Below are positions 1 through 9,271 of a DNA stretch of 64,000 nucleotides, piece after piece (within the stretch, counting starts at the first letter, position 1; each line of letters starts with the position of its first letter). Made by a program: the position numbers and the translations under genes. The stretch spans positions 58,402 to 122,401 of the forward strand of contig JAEOSL010000003.1 in assembly GCA_016840385.1 (NCBI GenBank), read 5' to 3'. A model generated the notes under the pieces. It searched no databases and was not told where the DNA came from. It worked only from the letters and a program-made list of their open reading frames with translations. The DNA is from Candidatus Thorarchaeota archaeon (GTDB lineage Archaea; Asgardarchaeota; Thorarchaeia; Thorarchaeales; Thorarchaeaceae).

Positions 1-1842
1 ATCAGAGTTGCGCTTTGGGATGACATGACCAAGGCAATATCTGAGGATCACATTTCGGTTGGAAGTATCATTCAGGTTCGAGGAGCATACGTCAAGATGG
101 GACTCGGAAACACTATTGAACTCAATCTGGGCCGAATGGGGACCATCAGACAACTCGAAAACGATGAGATTGAAGAGCTTGGTGTTGATTTCAGCACTGC
201 ATCAAAAGATGTAATGAAAGTAAGCGAACTCCAAGAAAATACCTATGATGTATCTATCAAGGTAAAGATACAGAGGGTATTCAGAGTTTCAACATTCACC
301 AAAAAGGATGGTAATGATGGAAAAGTACTCGCAATGGTTGTTGCAGACGATTCAGGAAGTACCCGCCTTGTTTTTTGGGATGAAAAAGCAGATGAAGTCG
401 ATGGAATTGCAGCTGGAGAAGTCATTAGAGTAGATCATGCATATACAAAACCAAATCGTGATGGAACTGAAACTGAAATCCATGTTGGTAGATCATCTAC
501 AATTGAGCGCGGACTTAAAGATAAAATCGATGCAACAGTATCAACTCCAACATTCTCAGGTAGTACAGAACCTCTCGGTATGAAGAAAGTAGCCGAGTTA
601 GAAACAGGAATGAACGACGTAGACATAGAGGGAAAGATTGCTACGATTTATGAGGTGAAGACCTTCACACGAAAGGATGGTGGAGAAGGTAGTGTACAAA
701 ATATTGTGATTGCAGATAAGACAAGCAAGATTAGGGTGACTTTCTGGAGTGAAGATATTGAACAGATTGCAAAAGCAAAGGAAGGCGACGTGATTCGGAT
801 TCTTCATGGATATGTGAAAGAAGGTTTCAGGGGTGGAGTTGAATATCAAGTAGGAAGGAAGTCAGAGATTACATTGAACCCCAAAGGGTCAAAATTGAAA
901 CAACTTGATTTGTCAAAAATCACTGAAGATGTATCATCATCATCGGGTACTGGAACTAGCTTTGAGCCCATTGGAAAAACAAACATCGGAGATCTTGCCC
1001 TAGGAATGGGAGATGTTGATGTAGAGGGAAAAGTAGTAACTGCTTATGATGTAAAAACTTTCACCAGAAAAGATGGAGATGAAGGGAAACTAAGGAATGT
1101 GGTCATTGCAGATCAGACTAGCAAGATTAGAGTGACCTTCTGGGGCGATGATGTGGAAACAGTCGCCGATATTCAGGAAGGTGATGTGATCAGAATTCTC
1201 CACGGTTATGTGAAAGAAGGTTACAGAGGTGGTTTAGAGTACCAAGTGGGTCGAAAGGGAGAGATTGTGCTGAATCCCAAGGATTCTGACCTCAAACAGT
1301 TAGATCTAACAGATGTTGCCTTTGAAACTGTTGCAACTAAGGCTTCGAGGGTTCTTATTGGTGAAATAGATGAAACCAATGAGGGAAGAAATGTTGAGAT
1401 TTGTGGAATAATCGTAGATATGGGACAGAATCGTGTCTATTACGAAGCATGTCCAACATGTAACAAGAAGCTTGAAGCTGTTGATGATGGCTATACTTGC
1501 AGATCATGTGGAAAAGTGGAGAAACCAGAACCACGAATGCTCTACAAGATAACAATTGATGATGGTTCAGGTTCAATTCGAGCGACATTGTTCGGTCAAG
1601 TTGGTGAAAAACTTCTTGGAATGACTGCTGAGGAGGCTCAAAAATTAATAGCGAAATCAGGTAAGGATGATGAACCGATTAGAGCAACCTCTGACAAGAT
1701 ACGTGGTAGATACATTGCAATGCATGGACGTGTCAAGAAGTTTGGAGATGCTATCGAGATATCCTCGAATGGGTTTGAATTTGCAGATCCACTTCAAGAA
1801 ATCAAACGTCTAAAAGAAGTAATTCAGAAAGAAGTAAGCTAG
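1..1842 (+). CDS. RPA-like multi-OB-fold ssDNA-binding protein (5' partial)
   Basis: The reading frame is open from base 1, so the gene starts upstream of the window. The first in-window ATG (25) lies inside an OB repeat: the residues just before it (IRVALWDD) match the internal repeat IRVTFWSED. Four OB-like repeats are visible, each with an FTxKDG motif and a (I/V)R(V/L)xFW strand. Repeats three and four are nearly the same protein sequence, which suggests a recent duplication. A C-terminal zinc-ribbon OB fold (CPTC...CRSC) follows, as in archaeal and eukaryal RPA large subunits. It should coat single-stranded DNA in replication and repair. The family call is strong; N-terminal content is unknown. 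Confidence 0.9.
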   Translation: MRVALWDDMTKAISEDHISVGSIIQVRGAYVKMGLGNTIELNLGRMGTIRQLENDEIEELGVDFSTASKDVMKVSELQENTYDVSIKVKIQRVFRVSTFTKKDGNDGKVLAMVVADDSGSTRLVFWDEKADEVDGIAAGEVIRVDHAYTKPNRDGTETEIHVGRSSTIERGLKDKIDATVSTPTFSGSTEPLGMKKVAELETGMNDVDIEGKIATIYEVKTFTRKDGGEGSVQNIVIADKTSKIRVTFWSEDIEQIAKAKEGDVIRILHGYVKEGFRGGVEYQVGRKSEITLNPKGSKLKQLDLSKITEDVSSSSGTGTSFEPIGKTNIGDLALGMGDVDVEGKVVTAYDVKTFTRKDGDEGKLRNVVIADQTSKIRVTFWGDDVETVADIQEGDVIRILHGYVKEGYRGGLEYQVGRKGEIVLNPKDSDLKQLDLTDVAFETVATKASRVLIGEIDETNEGRNVEICGIIVDMGQNRVYYEACPTCNKKLEAVDDGYTCRSCGKVEKPEPRMLYKITIDDGSGSIRATLFGQVGEKLLGMTAEEAQKLIAKSGKDDEPIRATSDKIRGRYIAMHGRVKKFGDAIEISSNGFEFADPLQEIKRLKEVIQKEVS

Positions 1843-1894
1843 AATAAGAATAAAGTGGAGTCTGCACCTCAATAAAGGGCAGACTTCACTTATC

Positions 1895-3163
1895 TCAAGC
1901 ACTTGTTTCGATGAGGGTTTCTAATCCATCAAGAAAAGCTTTCACGTCGTCCATGTTATTGTAAAGATAGAAGCTTGCACGGGCTGTACCCTTCTTTGGA
2001 TCAATTCCCATCTGATAATGAAACGGGCCGGCGCAATGCCATCCGGAGCGCACCATAATATTGAATTCATCATTGAGGAATGTTGCCACATCATGTGCTG
2101 ACGGGACTGTGTCTACACTAAATGTAACTAGACCTGTTTTGATGCTGATATCCTCAGTTCCCAGAATATTAACATGTTCCATATCAAGCATCTTCTTTAG
2201 TGCTACTTCTAGAAGCGACCGTTCATGTTTCTCGATTTTGTGCATTCCAATTGATTGAAGATATTCAGCTGCTGCCCCTGCACCGATAGCACCAGCATAG
2301 TTCTGAAGACCAGCTTCAAATTTTTCGGGCGGTGGTAGATATTCGGGCATTATCTTACCATCTACAAATTTGACGTCACTGACTGTGTCGCCACCATAAA
2401 GAGCCATTTTCATTGATTCAAGATGTTCCATCTTACCATAAAGAACTCCCATGCCTGTAGGTCCACACATTTTGTGAACTGAGATTGCAGAGAAATCTAC
2501 ATCTGCTGCTTGAACATCAAGAGGATGATGGGGAGCATATTGGGCATCATCACACATCACAAGAGCTCCACGATCGTGAGCGATTTCGACAATATCTTTC
2601 ATCGGGGCTACAGTTCCTGTGACATTGGATGAGTGAACAACAGATACCAGACTTGTTTTGCTGTCAATTGCATTCTTCCAGTCTTCAAGATCAAAAGTTC
2701 CATCATTTTGAGCTTTAACAATCTCAATCTCTAAGCCATCTCTCTTTGCCCTCTCAACAAAAGGAAGAGAACCACTATGATGTTCAAGAGAGGTGGTAAT
2801 GATTTTGGAACCTTTTGGTAAATCAACAGAACTTGCTACAATATTTAGTGATTCTGTTGCATTTCTGGTCCAGATGCATTCCTCTTCACGAGCTGCGTTC
2901 AGGAATTTGGCAAATTTCCCTCGCGCTGCGGTGTATGCTTCAGAGGCATCCTTTCCAAATCTATGGATACTTCTACCACCACAGGCAGGATACATCTCAT
3001 AGTATTCATTCATGGCATCAATAACCTGTCGAGGTTTAAGTGCCATACATGCACTGTCCAGATAGACGACTGGACGACCGTTTATTTTTCGTTCGAGAGC
3101 TGGGAAATCTCCCCTAATCTTTGTCCAGTCAACCATTGAGATCAATCCTAGACGAGTTGCCAC
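1895..3163 (-). CDS. sufS: Cysteine desulfurase, SufS/CsdA-type (class V aminotransferase)
   Basis: PLP-dependent enzyme that would take sulfur from cysteine for Fe-S cluster or thiocofactor assembly. Visible are the Schiff-base lysine in SVHKMCGPTG and the persulfide cysteine in RSGWHCAGP; length (about 420 aa) is normal for SufS. The start is ambiguous. GTG at 3163 has GGGAGG six bases upstream but overlaps the preceding small gene by 16 bp. An internal ATG at 3136 (MVDWTKIRGDFP) aligns better with the usual SufS N-terminus. The gene is coupled to the winged-helix-like protein upstream on the same strand. Function is confident; the specific sulfur acceptor cannot be read here. Confidence 0.92.
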   Translation of the reverse strand: MATRLGLISMVDWTKIRGDFPALERKINGRPVVYLDSACMALKPRQVIDAMNEYYEMYPACGGRSIHRFGKDASEAYTAARGKFAKFLNAAREEECIWTRNATESLNIVASSVDLPKGSKIITTSLEHHSGSLPFVERAKRDGLEIEIVKAQNDGTFDLEDWKNAIDSKTSLVSVVHSSNVTGTVAPMKDIVEIAHDRGALVMCDDAQYAPHHPLDVQAADVDFSAISVHKMCGPTGMGVLYGKMEHLESMKMALYGGDTVSDVKFVDGKIMPEYLPPPEKFEAGLQNYAGAIGAGAAAEYLQSIGMHKIEKHERSLLEVALKKMLDMEHVNILGTEDISIKTGLVTFSVDTVPSAHDVATFLNDEFNIMVRSGWHCAGPFHYQMGIDPKKGTARASFYLYNNMDDVKAFLDGLETLIETSA

Positions 3164-3375
3164 CTATAGCCTCCCTTGCCAAACTTCTTAGTTATGAGGC
3201 CTTGCTCGACAAGCTGATTCGCAGCTGCAACAAATGCATCTCCGCCAGCACAATCCGTACAGATATCCGCATATTCCTTCTTGCGAGCTAGTTCGAGAAT
3301 CTCTGTAGTAGTTAATGATTCAGCAGTTCCAAGAACCTTGAGCACACACTGGGCGTTGTTTGAGAGGTCTGACAT
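3148..3375 (-). CDS. Small winged-helix-like protein with Cys pair, upstream of cysteine desulfurase
   Basis: A 75-aa protein. The pattern of an N-terminal helical segment (TTTEILELARKKEY), then helices and a C-terminal beta wing (GLITKKFGKGGYRWQL) looks like a winged helix. A CTDCAGG motif could hold a metal or an Fe-S cluster. ATG at 3375 is preferred; extending the frame to TTG at 3402 adds nine residues with no better ribosome site. The 3' end overlaps the cysteine desulfurase, so the two are probably co-translated. A role as an Fe-S-responsive regulator or sulfur-transfer partner is inference from context only. Confidence 0.65.
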   Translation of the reverse strand: MSDLSNNAQCVLKVLGTAESLTTTEILELARKKEYADICTDCAGGDAFVAAANQLVEQGLITKKFGKGGYRWQLV

Positions 3376-3532
3376 GGTCAATCGAGCCGGCACATTCGGC
3401 AATAAGAAAGCTTCGAAATGGATGACGTGTCACTTAACAAAATGCTTAAATTAACACCTGAGCCGCAAAGCCTGCTCATTTCTTTCGGGGCTCATGTTCT
3501 GTTAGGTGTGAAATAGATATAGGTGAATCATA

Positions 3533-3784
3533 ATGGGAAGAAGACGAAGACAAAAAGTACGTCGCCGACCACAGAAACGCATTCCAGATGTTTATCCATG
3601 TCCAGACTGTGGAAATACTGCAATCAAAATCCAACTCTATAGAGATAATGGAATGGCAACCGTAAAGTGTGGGTCATGTGGAATAGAAATGACAATCGAT
3701 GAAGTCAACCCCTTGACTGAGCCTGTAGATATTTATGGATCATTCATAGACAAGTTCTACGAACGTCGCAGTGTTGAAGCATAA
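3533..3784 (+). CDS. elf1: Elf1-type transcription elongation factor (zinc ribbon)
   Basis: An 83-aa protein starting with a very basic tail (MGRRRRQKVRRRPQKR), then a zinc ribbon with CPDC and CGSC knuckles about 22 residues apart and an acidic/aromatic C-terminus. This is the layout of Elf1/Elof1 proteins, which bind elongating RNA polymerase II-type enzymes in eukaryotes and occur in some archaea. The ATG is preceded by AGGTGAATCATA, a good ribosome site. It probably works with the archaeal polymerase whose subunits are encoded elsewhere in the window. Confidence 0.88.
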   Translation: MGRRRRQKVRRRPQKRIPDVYPCPDCGNTAIKIQLYRDNGMATVKCGSCGIEMTIDEVNPLTEPVDIYGSFIDKFYERRSVEA

Positions 3785-3849
3785 TCAGTACAGCTGTTAT
3801 TATTCAGCAATGATTATAAGCGGACCTAGTCCGAGGGCACAAGATTGCA

Positions 3850-3963
3850 ATGCAGATTGAATCCTTTACCTCAATATACTTCATCTTGCTAATGGCAATG
3901 GGTATTCTAGCAGTTTTACTCACGATGGGATACATGATTTATGGTGAAGAAGAAGAAGAATAG
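3850..3963 (+). CDS. Single-pass membrane microprotein (37 aa)
   Basis: ATG at 3850 opens a 37-codon frame ending in TAG. It has one strongly hydrophobic segment (roughly residues 8-30, YFILLMAMGILAVLLTMG) and a poly-glutamate tail (GEEEEE), so the acidic tail would lie on one side of the membrane. It sits 21 bp before the next gene and about 65 bp after elf1, on the same strand. The GAGG upstream is far (about 14 nt), so initiation may be weak or leaderless. No family recognised. Confidence 0.5.
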   Translation: MQIESFTSIYFILLMAMGILAVLLTMGYMIYGEEEEE

Positions 3964-3984
3964 TTTACCGGGACGTTATTCCCA

Positions 3985-4212
3985 ATGACAGAATCTGTTA
4001 TACGAACTGCTTTTGATAATATTGCTTCACACATTTCTAATATTGACAGTATTAGATCACTAGTTGATACACTAGAGTCTGCCAATCTGCCAACTGATGA
4101 GGTCATTGATACTTTGCAGAAAAAGATTGAAGACGCAGAGGTGACTCTCAGGACCGACATACGCATCTTAATCAATGAATGTCGTCATCTGGAGAGTAGG
4201 ATGAAAAGCTGA
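3985..4212 (+). CDS. Helical/coiled-coil protein of unknown function, coupled to Lhr helicase
   Basis: A 75-aa, almost entirely helical protein with heptad-like spacing of hydrophobic residues (SIRSLVDTLES..DTLQKKIEDAEVTLRTDIRILI). Its TGA overlaps the ATG of the downstream helicase by one base (TGATG), a classical translational-coupling arrangement, so the product probably acts with or near the helicase. No signal peptide, membrane segment or recognised domain. Confidence 0.7.
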   Translation: MTESVIRTAFDNIASHISNIDSIRSLVDTLESANLPTDEVIDTLQKKIEDAEVTLRTDIRILINECRHLESRMKS

Positions 4213-7049
4213 TGAGTGCACGCACTCCCCTGAGTAAAGAGATGGTCCAATTTCTCAAGTTAAAAGGAATTGTAAAACCTACACCTATTCAGGAAAAAGC
4301 AATCCCATTATTGCTTAGGGGAAAGAATAATTCACTACTTCTTGCACCTACAGGGAGTGGAAAAACTGAAGCTGCACTTCTACCACTCTTGAACACGTTG
4401 CAACAGATGAGTAAGGAAAGAGAATTGTTTGGATTCTACATTATCTATATCACTCCTCTAAAAGCACTGAATCGTGATGTTTTCAAAAGAATCATTGAAC
4501 TCTGTGAACATCTTGACATAACTGCCGATGTTCGTCATGGTGATACAACACAATATGCCAGAAGAAAACAGGCAATAAAACCCCCAAACTTATTGATCAC
4601 TACTCCAGAAACACTTCAAGCAATTCTTCCAGGAAAGCGGCTCAGGTATCATCTCAAAACAGTCTTTGCGGTTGTTGTAGATGAAGTACATGATTTAGCA
4701 AGTAGTAAGAGAGGAACCCAGCTTAGTTTGGGATTAGAGCGTCTAGAACGTTTAGTCGGCTCAAAAATAATGCGCGTAGGACTATCTGCAACTGTTGGAA
4801 ATCCGAAGGAAGTAGCTAAACTTCTAGGAGGAAATAAGGATATCAAGACTGTATGGGCAGGATATGATGATAGAAAGGTAGATCTTCAGGTAGCAATGCC
4901 CGCACCAACTGACCAGCATAAGAAACTGGCTCGAAAATTGTCATACCCGCCTCATTCTATGGCTAGACTAGAAACTATTGTGGATTTGATTGAAAAACAC
5001 CAATCCACTCTTGTCTTCACTAATACACGATCCTTTGCAGAAGTTCTTGGTGCAAAGATGAGAGCTTTGAAACCACCTTACGAGTTTGATGTACATCATG
5101 GTTCATTGTCCAAAGACGCGCGTCTTTCCGCGGAAGATAGGTTGAAGACTGGAGTTTCTAAAGCAATTATTGCAACATCAAGTCTAGAATTGGGCATCGA
5201 TATAGGACAGGCCGATCTTGTAATCCAATATTCATCTCCCAGAGAGGTTTCTAGATTAGTTCAACGCTTTGGGAGATCAGGTCATGGTATAGGGCGCATA
5301 TCAAAGGGGGTTGTAATCTCAACCATAAATCTAGATGATATTTCAGAGTCTGGGGTAATTATCAAACGTGCCAAGTCGAATAAGGTAGAGAATGCGAGAA
5401 TACCAAAGAAGGCGTGGGATGTTCTTTGTCATCAAATAACAGGAGTGCTTCTTGATTGTGATACGATTGAGAAAGAATCATTGTTGGAAGTTGTGAATGC
5501 GGCCTATCCGTTTTCAGAGGTATCAGCAGCAGAGCTTGATACACTTCTGAAATTTATGGAAGGAAGACGTCTTCTTGAACTACATGATTCCGAGGTTTCT
5601 AGAGGTGCAAGAACACGAATCTTCTATTATGATCGACTAAGTACGATTCCTGACACTAGACAAGTTAGTGCAGTAGATATTACAACACGTACATCAATTG
5701 GCGTTCTCGATGAGGATTATGTAGCTGCAAATGTCGAACCAGGTTCGGTATTTGTCATTCGTGGGAGACCCTGGAATGTTGTTAGTATTGATGATGAAAG
5801 TGGGGAAGTGATGTGTGCTCCAGCAACAAGCACCGACACTGATGCACCAAGGTGGGTGGGAGAGATGATTCCAGTACCCTTTGAGGTGGCTTCGGATGTT
5901 GCAAAGATGTGGAACTCAATTCTCGATCAAAGTATCGGGAATATTGATGCTTGGTTGGCGGATTTCGGAATATTGGGTGAGTCTACTAAGCATCTTGTTG
6001 AAACGCTCAGACAGAGTAAGGATGTATTAGGAGAAATTCCTTCGCCAGATTTGTACATCTTGGAAACATTTGGTGCAGGTATAGTTCTACATTCTCCGTT
6101 AGGAACTAGAGCAAATGAAACCTTGGGAATAGTGATAGCTGCTCTTCTAACAACACGTCTGGGTATTGTAGTGGCAGTTGAAAGAGACCCCTATCGTATC
6201 TTGTTTACAGCCAAGGAGGGATTGAAATCAAGTCATATACTTGATGTACTCAAAGATTATTCCGGCGATCAGGCTTCACACATACTACGAATAGCTGTAA
6301 AACAAACTCAAAATTTTGCGTCAAGGTTTGTTCAAGTTGGTCGTAGAATGGATATCATACGAAAAGATGCAAAGTCAAAACAGGTTCCCGTTAGGTGGCT
6401 CATCAAGTCATTCGAGAAGACTCCTGTATTTGAAGAAGCAATGCGAGAGGTCCTCGTAGAGAAGATGGATGAAAAGAGAGCCATGGAGGTCTTTGATAGA
6501 TATTCTGAAGGAACTCTTAATTTTCATGAAGTGAAGACATTGAAGCCATCTCCTTTAGCGCGATTAATAATAGAAGAAAAGACTCGTTTTGAAGTGATGG
6601 GGGAAATCACAGAAGAGGATGAAGTATTGCGAATGATCGAAGAACGGCTTCTCTCAAAGCAGTTCAGACTGATCTGTATGGCAGAGAACCATTGGAACTC
6701 AGTAAGAACGATTACCACGCTAGAAGAGGTTGTCACCTGTCCTATCTGCGATTCAAAAATGATTGGAGTCTTACAACTTTCAGACAAGGACTTCCCAAAG
6801 TTACTTGAGAAACGCAGGAGAGGAGAACCATTAACGAAAGAAGAAGAAAAGAAATACAGAGCTGCATCGCTAACAGCAGAGCAGGTATCCAGATATGGAA
6901 AAACAGCGCTCTTGGTTTTAGCTGGTCGAGGTATTGGTGCGACAACTGCATCACGAATTCTGAGTCCAGCGTTAAAGGAAAGACTTCAAATCCTACGAGC
7001 AATAGCAAAGGGTGAGCTTCAATATGAAAGAACAAGACCCTACTGGTAA
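4212..7049 (+). CDS. lhr: Lhr-type superfamily 2 helicase
   Basis: A 945-aa SF2 helicase. Visible motifs are the Q-motif region (TPIQEKAI), Walker A APTGSGKTEA near residue 45, DEVH near 157 followed by the Lhr-typical TKRG-like SSKRGTQLSLGLERLE, the SAT motif LSATVG, and motif VI QRFGRSGHG near 355. The long C-terminal part (winged helix and beta-barrel in this family) ends with a CPIC motif that may bind zinc. Lhr enzymes unwind DNA:DNA or DNA:RNA duplexes in repair and transcription-linked processes. It overlaps engB downstream. A metallophosphoesterase of the Lhr-associated type lies about 2.2 kb away. Confidence 0.92.
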   Translation: MSARTPLSKEMVQFLKLKGIVKPTPIQEKAIPLLLRGKNNSLLLAPTGSGKTEAALLPLLNTLQQMSKERELFGFYIIYITPLKALNRDVFKRIIELCEHLDITADVRHGDTTQYARRKQAIKPPNLLITTPETLQAILPGKRLRYHLKTVFAVVVDEVHDLASSKRGTQLSLGLERLERLVGSKIMRVGLSATVGNPKEVAKLLGGNKDIKTVWAGYDDRKVDLQVAMPAPTDQHKKLARKLSYPPHSMARLETIVDLIEKHQSTLVFTNTRSFAEVLGAKMRALKPPYEFDVHHGSLSKDARLSAEDRLKTGVSKAIIATSSLELGIDIGQADLVIQYSSPREVSRLVQRFGRSGHGIGRISKGVVISTINLDDISESGVIIKRAKSNKVENARIPKKAWDVLCHQITGVLLDCDTIEKESLLEVVNAAYPFSEVSAAELDTLLKFMEGRRLLELHDSEVSRGARTRIFYYDRLSTIPDTRQVSAVDITTRTSIGVLDEDYVAANVEPGSVFVIRGRPWNVVSIDDESGEVMCAPATSTDTDAPRWVGEMIPVPFEVASDVAKMWNSILDQSIGNIDAWLADFGILGESTKHLVETLRQSKDVLGEIPSPDLYILETFGAGIVLHSPLGTRANETLGIVIAALLTTRLGIVVAVERDPYRILFTAKEGLKSSHILDVLKDYSGDQASHILRIAVKQTQNFASRFVQVGRRMDIIRKDAKSKQVPVRWLIKSFEKTPVFEEAMREVLVEKMDEKRAMEVFDRYSEGTLNFHEVKTLKPSPLARLIIEEKTRFEVMGEITEEDEVLRMIEERLLSKQFRLICMAENHWNSVRTITTLEEVVTCPICDSKMIGVLQLSDKDFPKLLEKRRRGEPLTKEEEKKYRAASLTAEQVSRYGKTALLVLAGRGIGATTASRILSPALKERLQILRAIAKGELQYERTRPYW

Positions 7050-7647
7050 AAATCAACCCTTGATTGTATTTGCTGGAAGAAGCAATGTTGGAAAGAGTAG
7101 CACTATTCGTGTGCTTACTGGAGAGAAAGTAAGAGTAGGAAAAAAACCTGGAAGTACTCGTTGGGAGAAAATGATCAATTTAGATCCTGTAACTATAGTA
7201 GATATTCCCGGATTCGGTTTTATGAAAGGAAAAAGTAAGACCGAAATTGAAGAAACTAAGGACCGGATAATCGAAAATCTAGAAAACTGGAGTAATAAAT
7301 TATTACTAGTGGTACTCATTGTTGATATTTCACTATTCAGAGTCCTCTTTGAACGATGGTCATCTCGTGGAGAAGTACCTGTAGAAGTGGAATTCTATTC
7401 GTTTCTTTGTGAGATTTCCCCTCGGGTAATAGTACTAGCAAATAAGATGGACAAGGTAAAGAAAAGACATATCGATGATGAATTGGAGTTTCTAAGGTTT
7501 CAACTAAGAGAAGCTGTAGTTAAGAGAGAACCTACAATATTATTGTCTGCTGCATCGAAAAGACAGGGCATGAGGGAATTAAGAGATCTTATTGATGAGA
7601 TTCTTAAAGAAGAGGGCTTAGATAGGCCACAATGGGCCCTTACCTAA
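7024..7647 (+). CDS. engB: EngB/YihA-family GTPase
   Basis: Small P-loop GTPase with G1 AGRSNVGKSS, G3 DIPGFGFM, G4 ANKMDK and a G5-like SAAS, the diagnostic order for EngB. The family is linked to large ribosomal subunit maturation. ATG at 7024 follows GGGTGA eight bases upstream; an alternative GTG lies at 7012. The start overlaps the end of the helicase gene by 26 bp, suggesting coupled expression. The end overlaps by 8 bp the convergent membrane-protein gene. Confidence 0.9.
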   Translation: MKEQDPTGKNQPLIVFAGRSNVGKSSTIRVLTGEKVRVGKKPGSTRWEKMINLDPVTIVDIPGFGFMKGKSKTEIEETKDRIIENLENWSNKLLLVVLIVDISLFRVLFERWSSRGEVPVEVEFYSFLCEISPRVIVLANKMDKVKKRHIDDELEFLRFQLREAVVKREPTILLSAASKRQGMRELRDLIDEILKEEGLDRPQWALT

Positions 7648-8731
7648 GCTTCTTCAAAAGATAGAATGCAACACCAATTATCAGAATTACACCAGAAATA
7701 ATCAACATTGGAGCAATAGCACTTGGAGCTATTACGAAACCTTCGGATAGCCAATCAAGAATATTCATGAATAATTTTGAATTATCTGCAGCATTGATCC
7801 ATTGAAGTTCGGATGTTGGTACATCAAGTATTCTTCCGGTAAACATCATTGTGGATCCAACCATGGTCACTCTGCTTACACCATACTCAAACGCTGAGAG
7901 CCATGTTGGAATAGTTGAATTCAATGCGGAATAAGCTAGAGGATGCAAAGCATACTCAGCAAGGGTCATGTTAGGCATGGAATAGTTACCCCATGAATTG
8001 GGATCCCTTTTGTATTGAGCAAACGTGCTTTCGTAACTATTACCAATTCCACTGGCCAATCCAATTGGCTTCAGAGTGGAGGTCATTGTTATGATTTCGT
8101 TAATATTCCTGAAGATTGGATGAGTGGTATCCCAAGTGGTGGAATCTAACTGAAAAACCCAAGGAGTAGTGTCATTCAGAGCATGGTCATAATCGAACAT
8201 TGTGTCAGACCAAGTATCTGATCCAGTTTCATTGATACTGAAACGAGGTCCAGTCATGTTTATCCCATCAAGAAATGTGTTCAATGCAAAGTTGTCACCC
8301 ATATCTTGCATTGGTCCGTCTGGCCAATAACTGGTATCATCAGAGATTGCAGCATCTCCAAGGAGAAACAGTGAGCTTCCATTGGCGAGCATTTCAGCAA
8401 TTCCTGCGTTTTCCTCAGCACTAAAGGGACTTGAACTATCTGAACCTGCAACTATCAAAATGTCAACATCATTGAGGACTTCATCATCGAGTAAACCATC
8501 TTCATGTACATAGATAACATAACGTGTGGATGTATTCACCATGTCAAACATTAGTTTCAAACCTAATTCTTCATCAAAAGCATCAAATTGTGGTGAGTGA
8601 CTTGCATCAAATAGCACAACAACTGGATCAAAATCAGCCTGAGCTGGTACTGTAGCTTGGAAACTTGAGAGAAGTATCATCAAGGCTAGAATTGTTGCAA
8701 ATACTCTGGGAATCTTTTTGAACTGATTCAT
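7640..8731 (-). CDS. Exported, membrane-anchored protein with glutamine-amidotransferase-like fold
   Basis: The N-terminus (MNQFKKIPRVFATILALMILLSSF...PAQA) is a good signal peptide if translation starts at ATG 8731; the frame is open to ATG 8800. The body alternates strands and helices (PVVVLFDASHS..., DVDILIVAGSD, GSSLFLLGDAA), as in the class I amidotransferase-like or DUF4350-type folds often found in archaeal exported proteins, but no catalytic Cys-His pair is evident. Several NxS/T sites suggest N-glycosylation. A transmembrane helix (LIISGVILIIGVAFYLL) and a basic end (KKLR) anchor it with the bulk outside. It follows the SWIM protein gene; function unknown. Confidence 0.75.
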   Translation of the reverse strand: MNQFKKIPRVFATILALMILLSSFQATVPAQADFDPVVVLFDASHSPQFDAFDEELGLKLMFDMVNTSTRYVIYVHEDGLLDDEVLNDVDILIVAGSDSSSPFSAEENAGIAEMLANGSSLFLLGDAAISDDTSYWPDGPMQDMGDNFALNTFLDGINMTGPRFSINETGSDTWSDTMFDYDHALNDTTPWVFQLDSTTWDTTHPIFRNINEIITMTSTLKPIGLASGIGNSYESTFAQYKRDPNSWGNYSMPNMTLAEYALHPLAYSALNSTIPTWLSAFEYGVSRVTMVGSTMMFTGRILDVPTSELQWINAADNSKLFMNILDWLSEGFVIAPSAIAPMLIISGVILIIGVAFYLLKKLR

Positions 8732-8821
8732 GGAACGCATCCGACCTCTAAGTGCTGTCAGCGAGCCAGACTTAGGGTCGTGTTTTAAAGTTATCTTCAT
8801 AATTCAATGTCGAGAAAGTAA

Positions 8822-9208
8822 TTAATCAGTCCTGCGCCATTCCACATACAACTTTCGTCTAGCAGTATCAGTGGAATCTACAGTTTCGTATTGTTCTCGA
8901 ATTTCTGCAATTTGTTGAGCGAGTAAGTGATAACACATGCTACTCTCTCGAGATATTACTACTTCTTGGTAGAAACTACGACAGGTGCAATAGACCTTGG
9001 GTATCACCATATAATGACGGGCACGACCTTTCACTACCCAGGTTGTAGATTCACTAGGTTTGAACTGATATTTTTCCACTTTCTTCTCTTCAACAACACG
9101 AAGAGCTCTAACGAACTTTTTTCCATACTTGTTGCGAAAGTAATCAATGTCACTCTGTGTGAGGTTTTCTTGTGAAAGCTTCTTCTCCTCTGTTAGTGAA
9201 AGTGCCAT
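8822..9208 (-). CDS. SWIM zinc-finger protein
   Basis: A 128-aa protein with a SWIM-type signature CxC...CxH (YCTCRSF...SSMCYHLLA, roughly residues 73-95). SWIM domains bind DNA or protein partners, and archaeal ones have been linked to recombination factors. The N-terminal half is basic and amphipathic. It is divergently transcribed from the metallophosphoesterase gene with only about 60 bp between, so the two may share a control region. Confidence 0.78.
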   Translation of the reverse strand: MALSLTEEKKLSQENLTQSDIDYFRNKYGKKFVRALRVVEEKKVEKYQFKPSESTTWVVKGRARHYMVIPKVYCTCRSFYQEVVISRESSMCYHLLAQQIAEIREQYETVDSTDTARRKLYVEWRRTD

Positions 9209-9271
9209 AATCCTCTTGCATTTTCACGTACAATGAGATTAAAATGTTGTACCTTCGAACACAAATTGACA

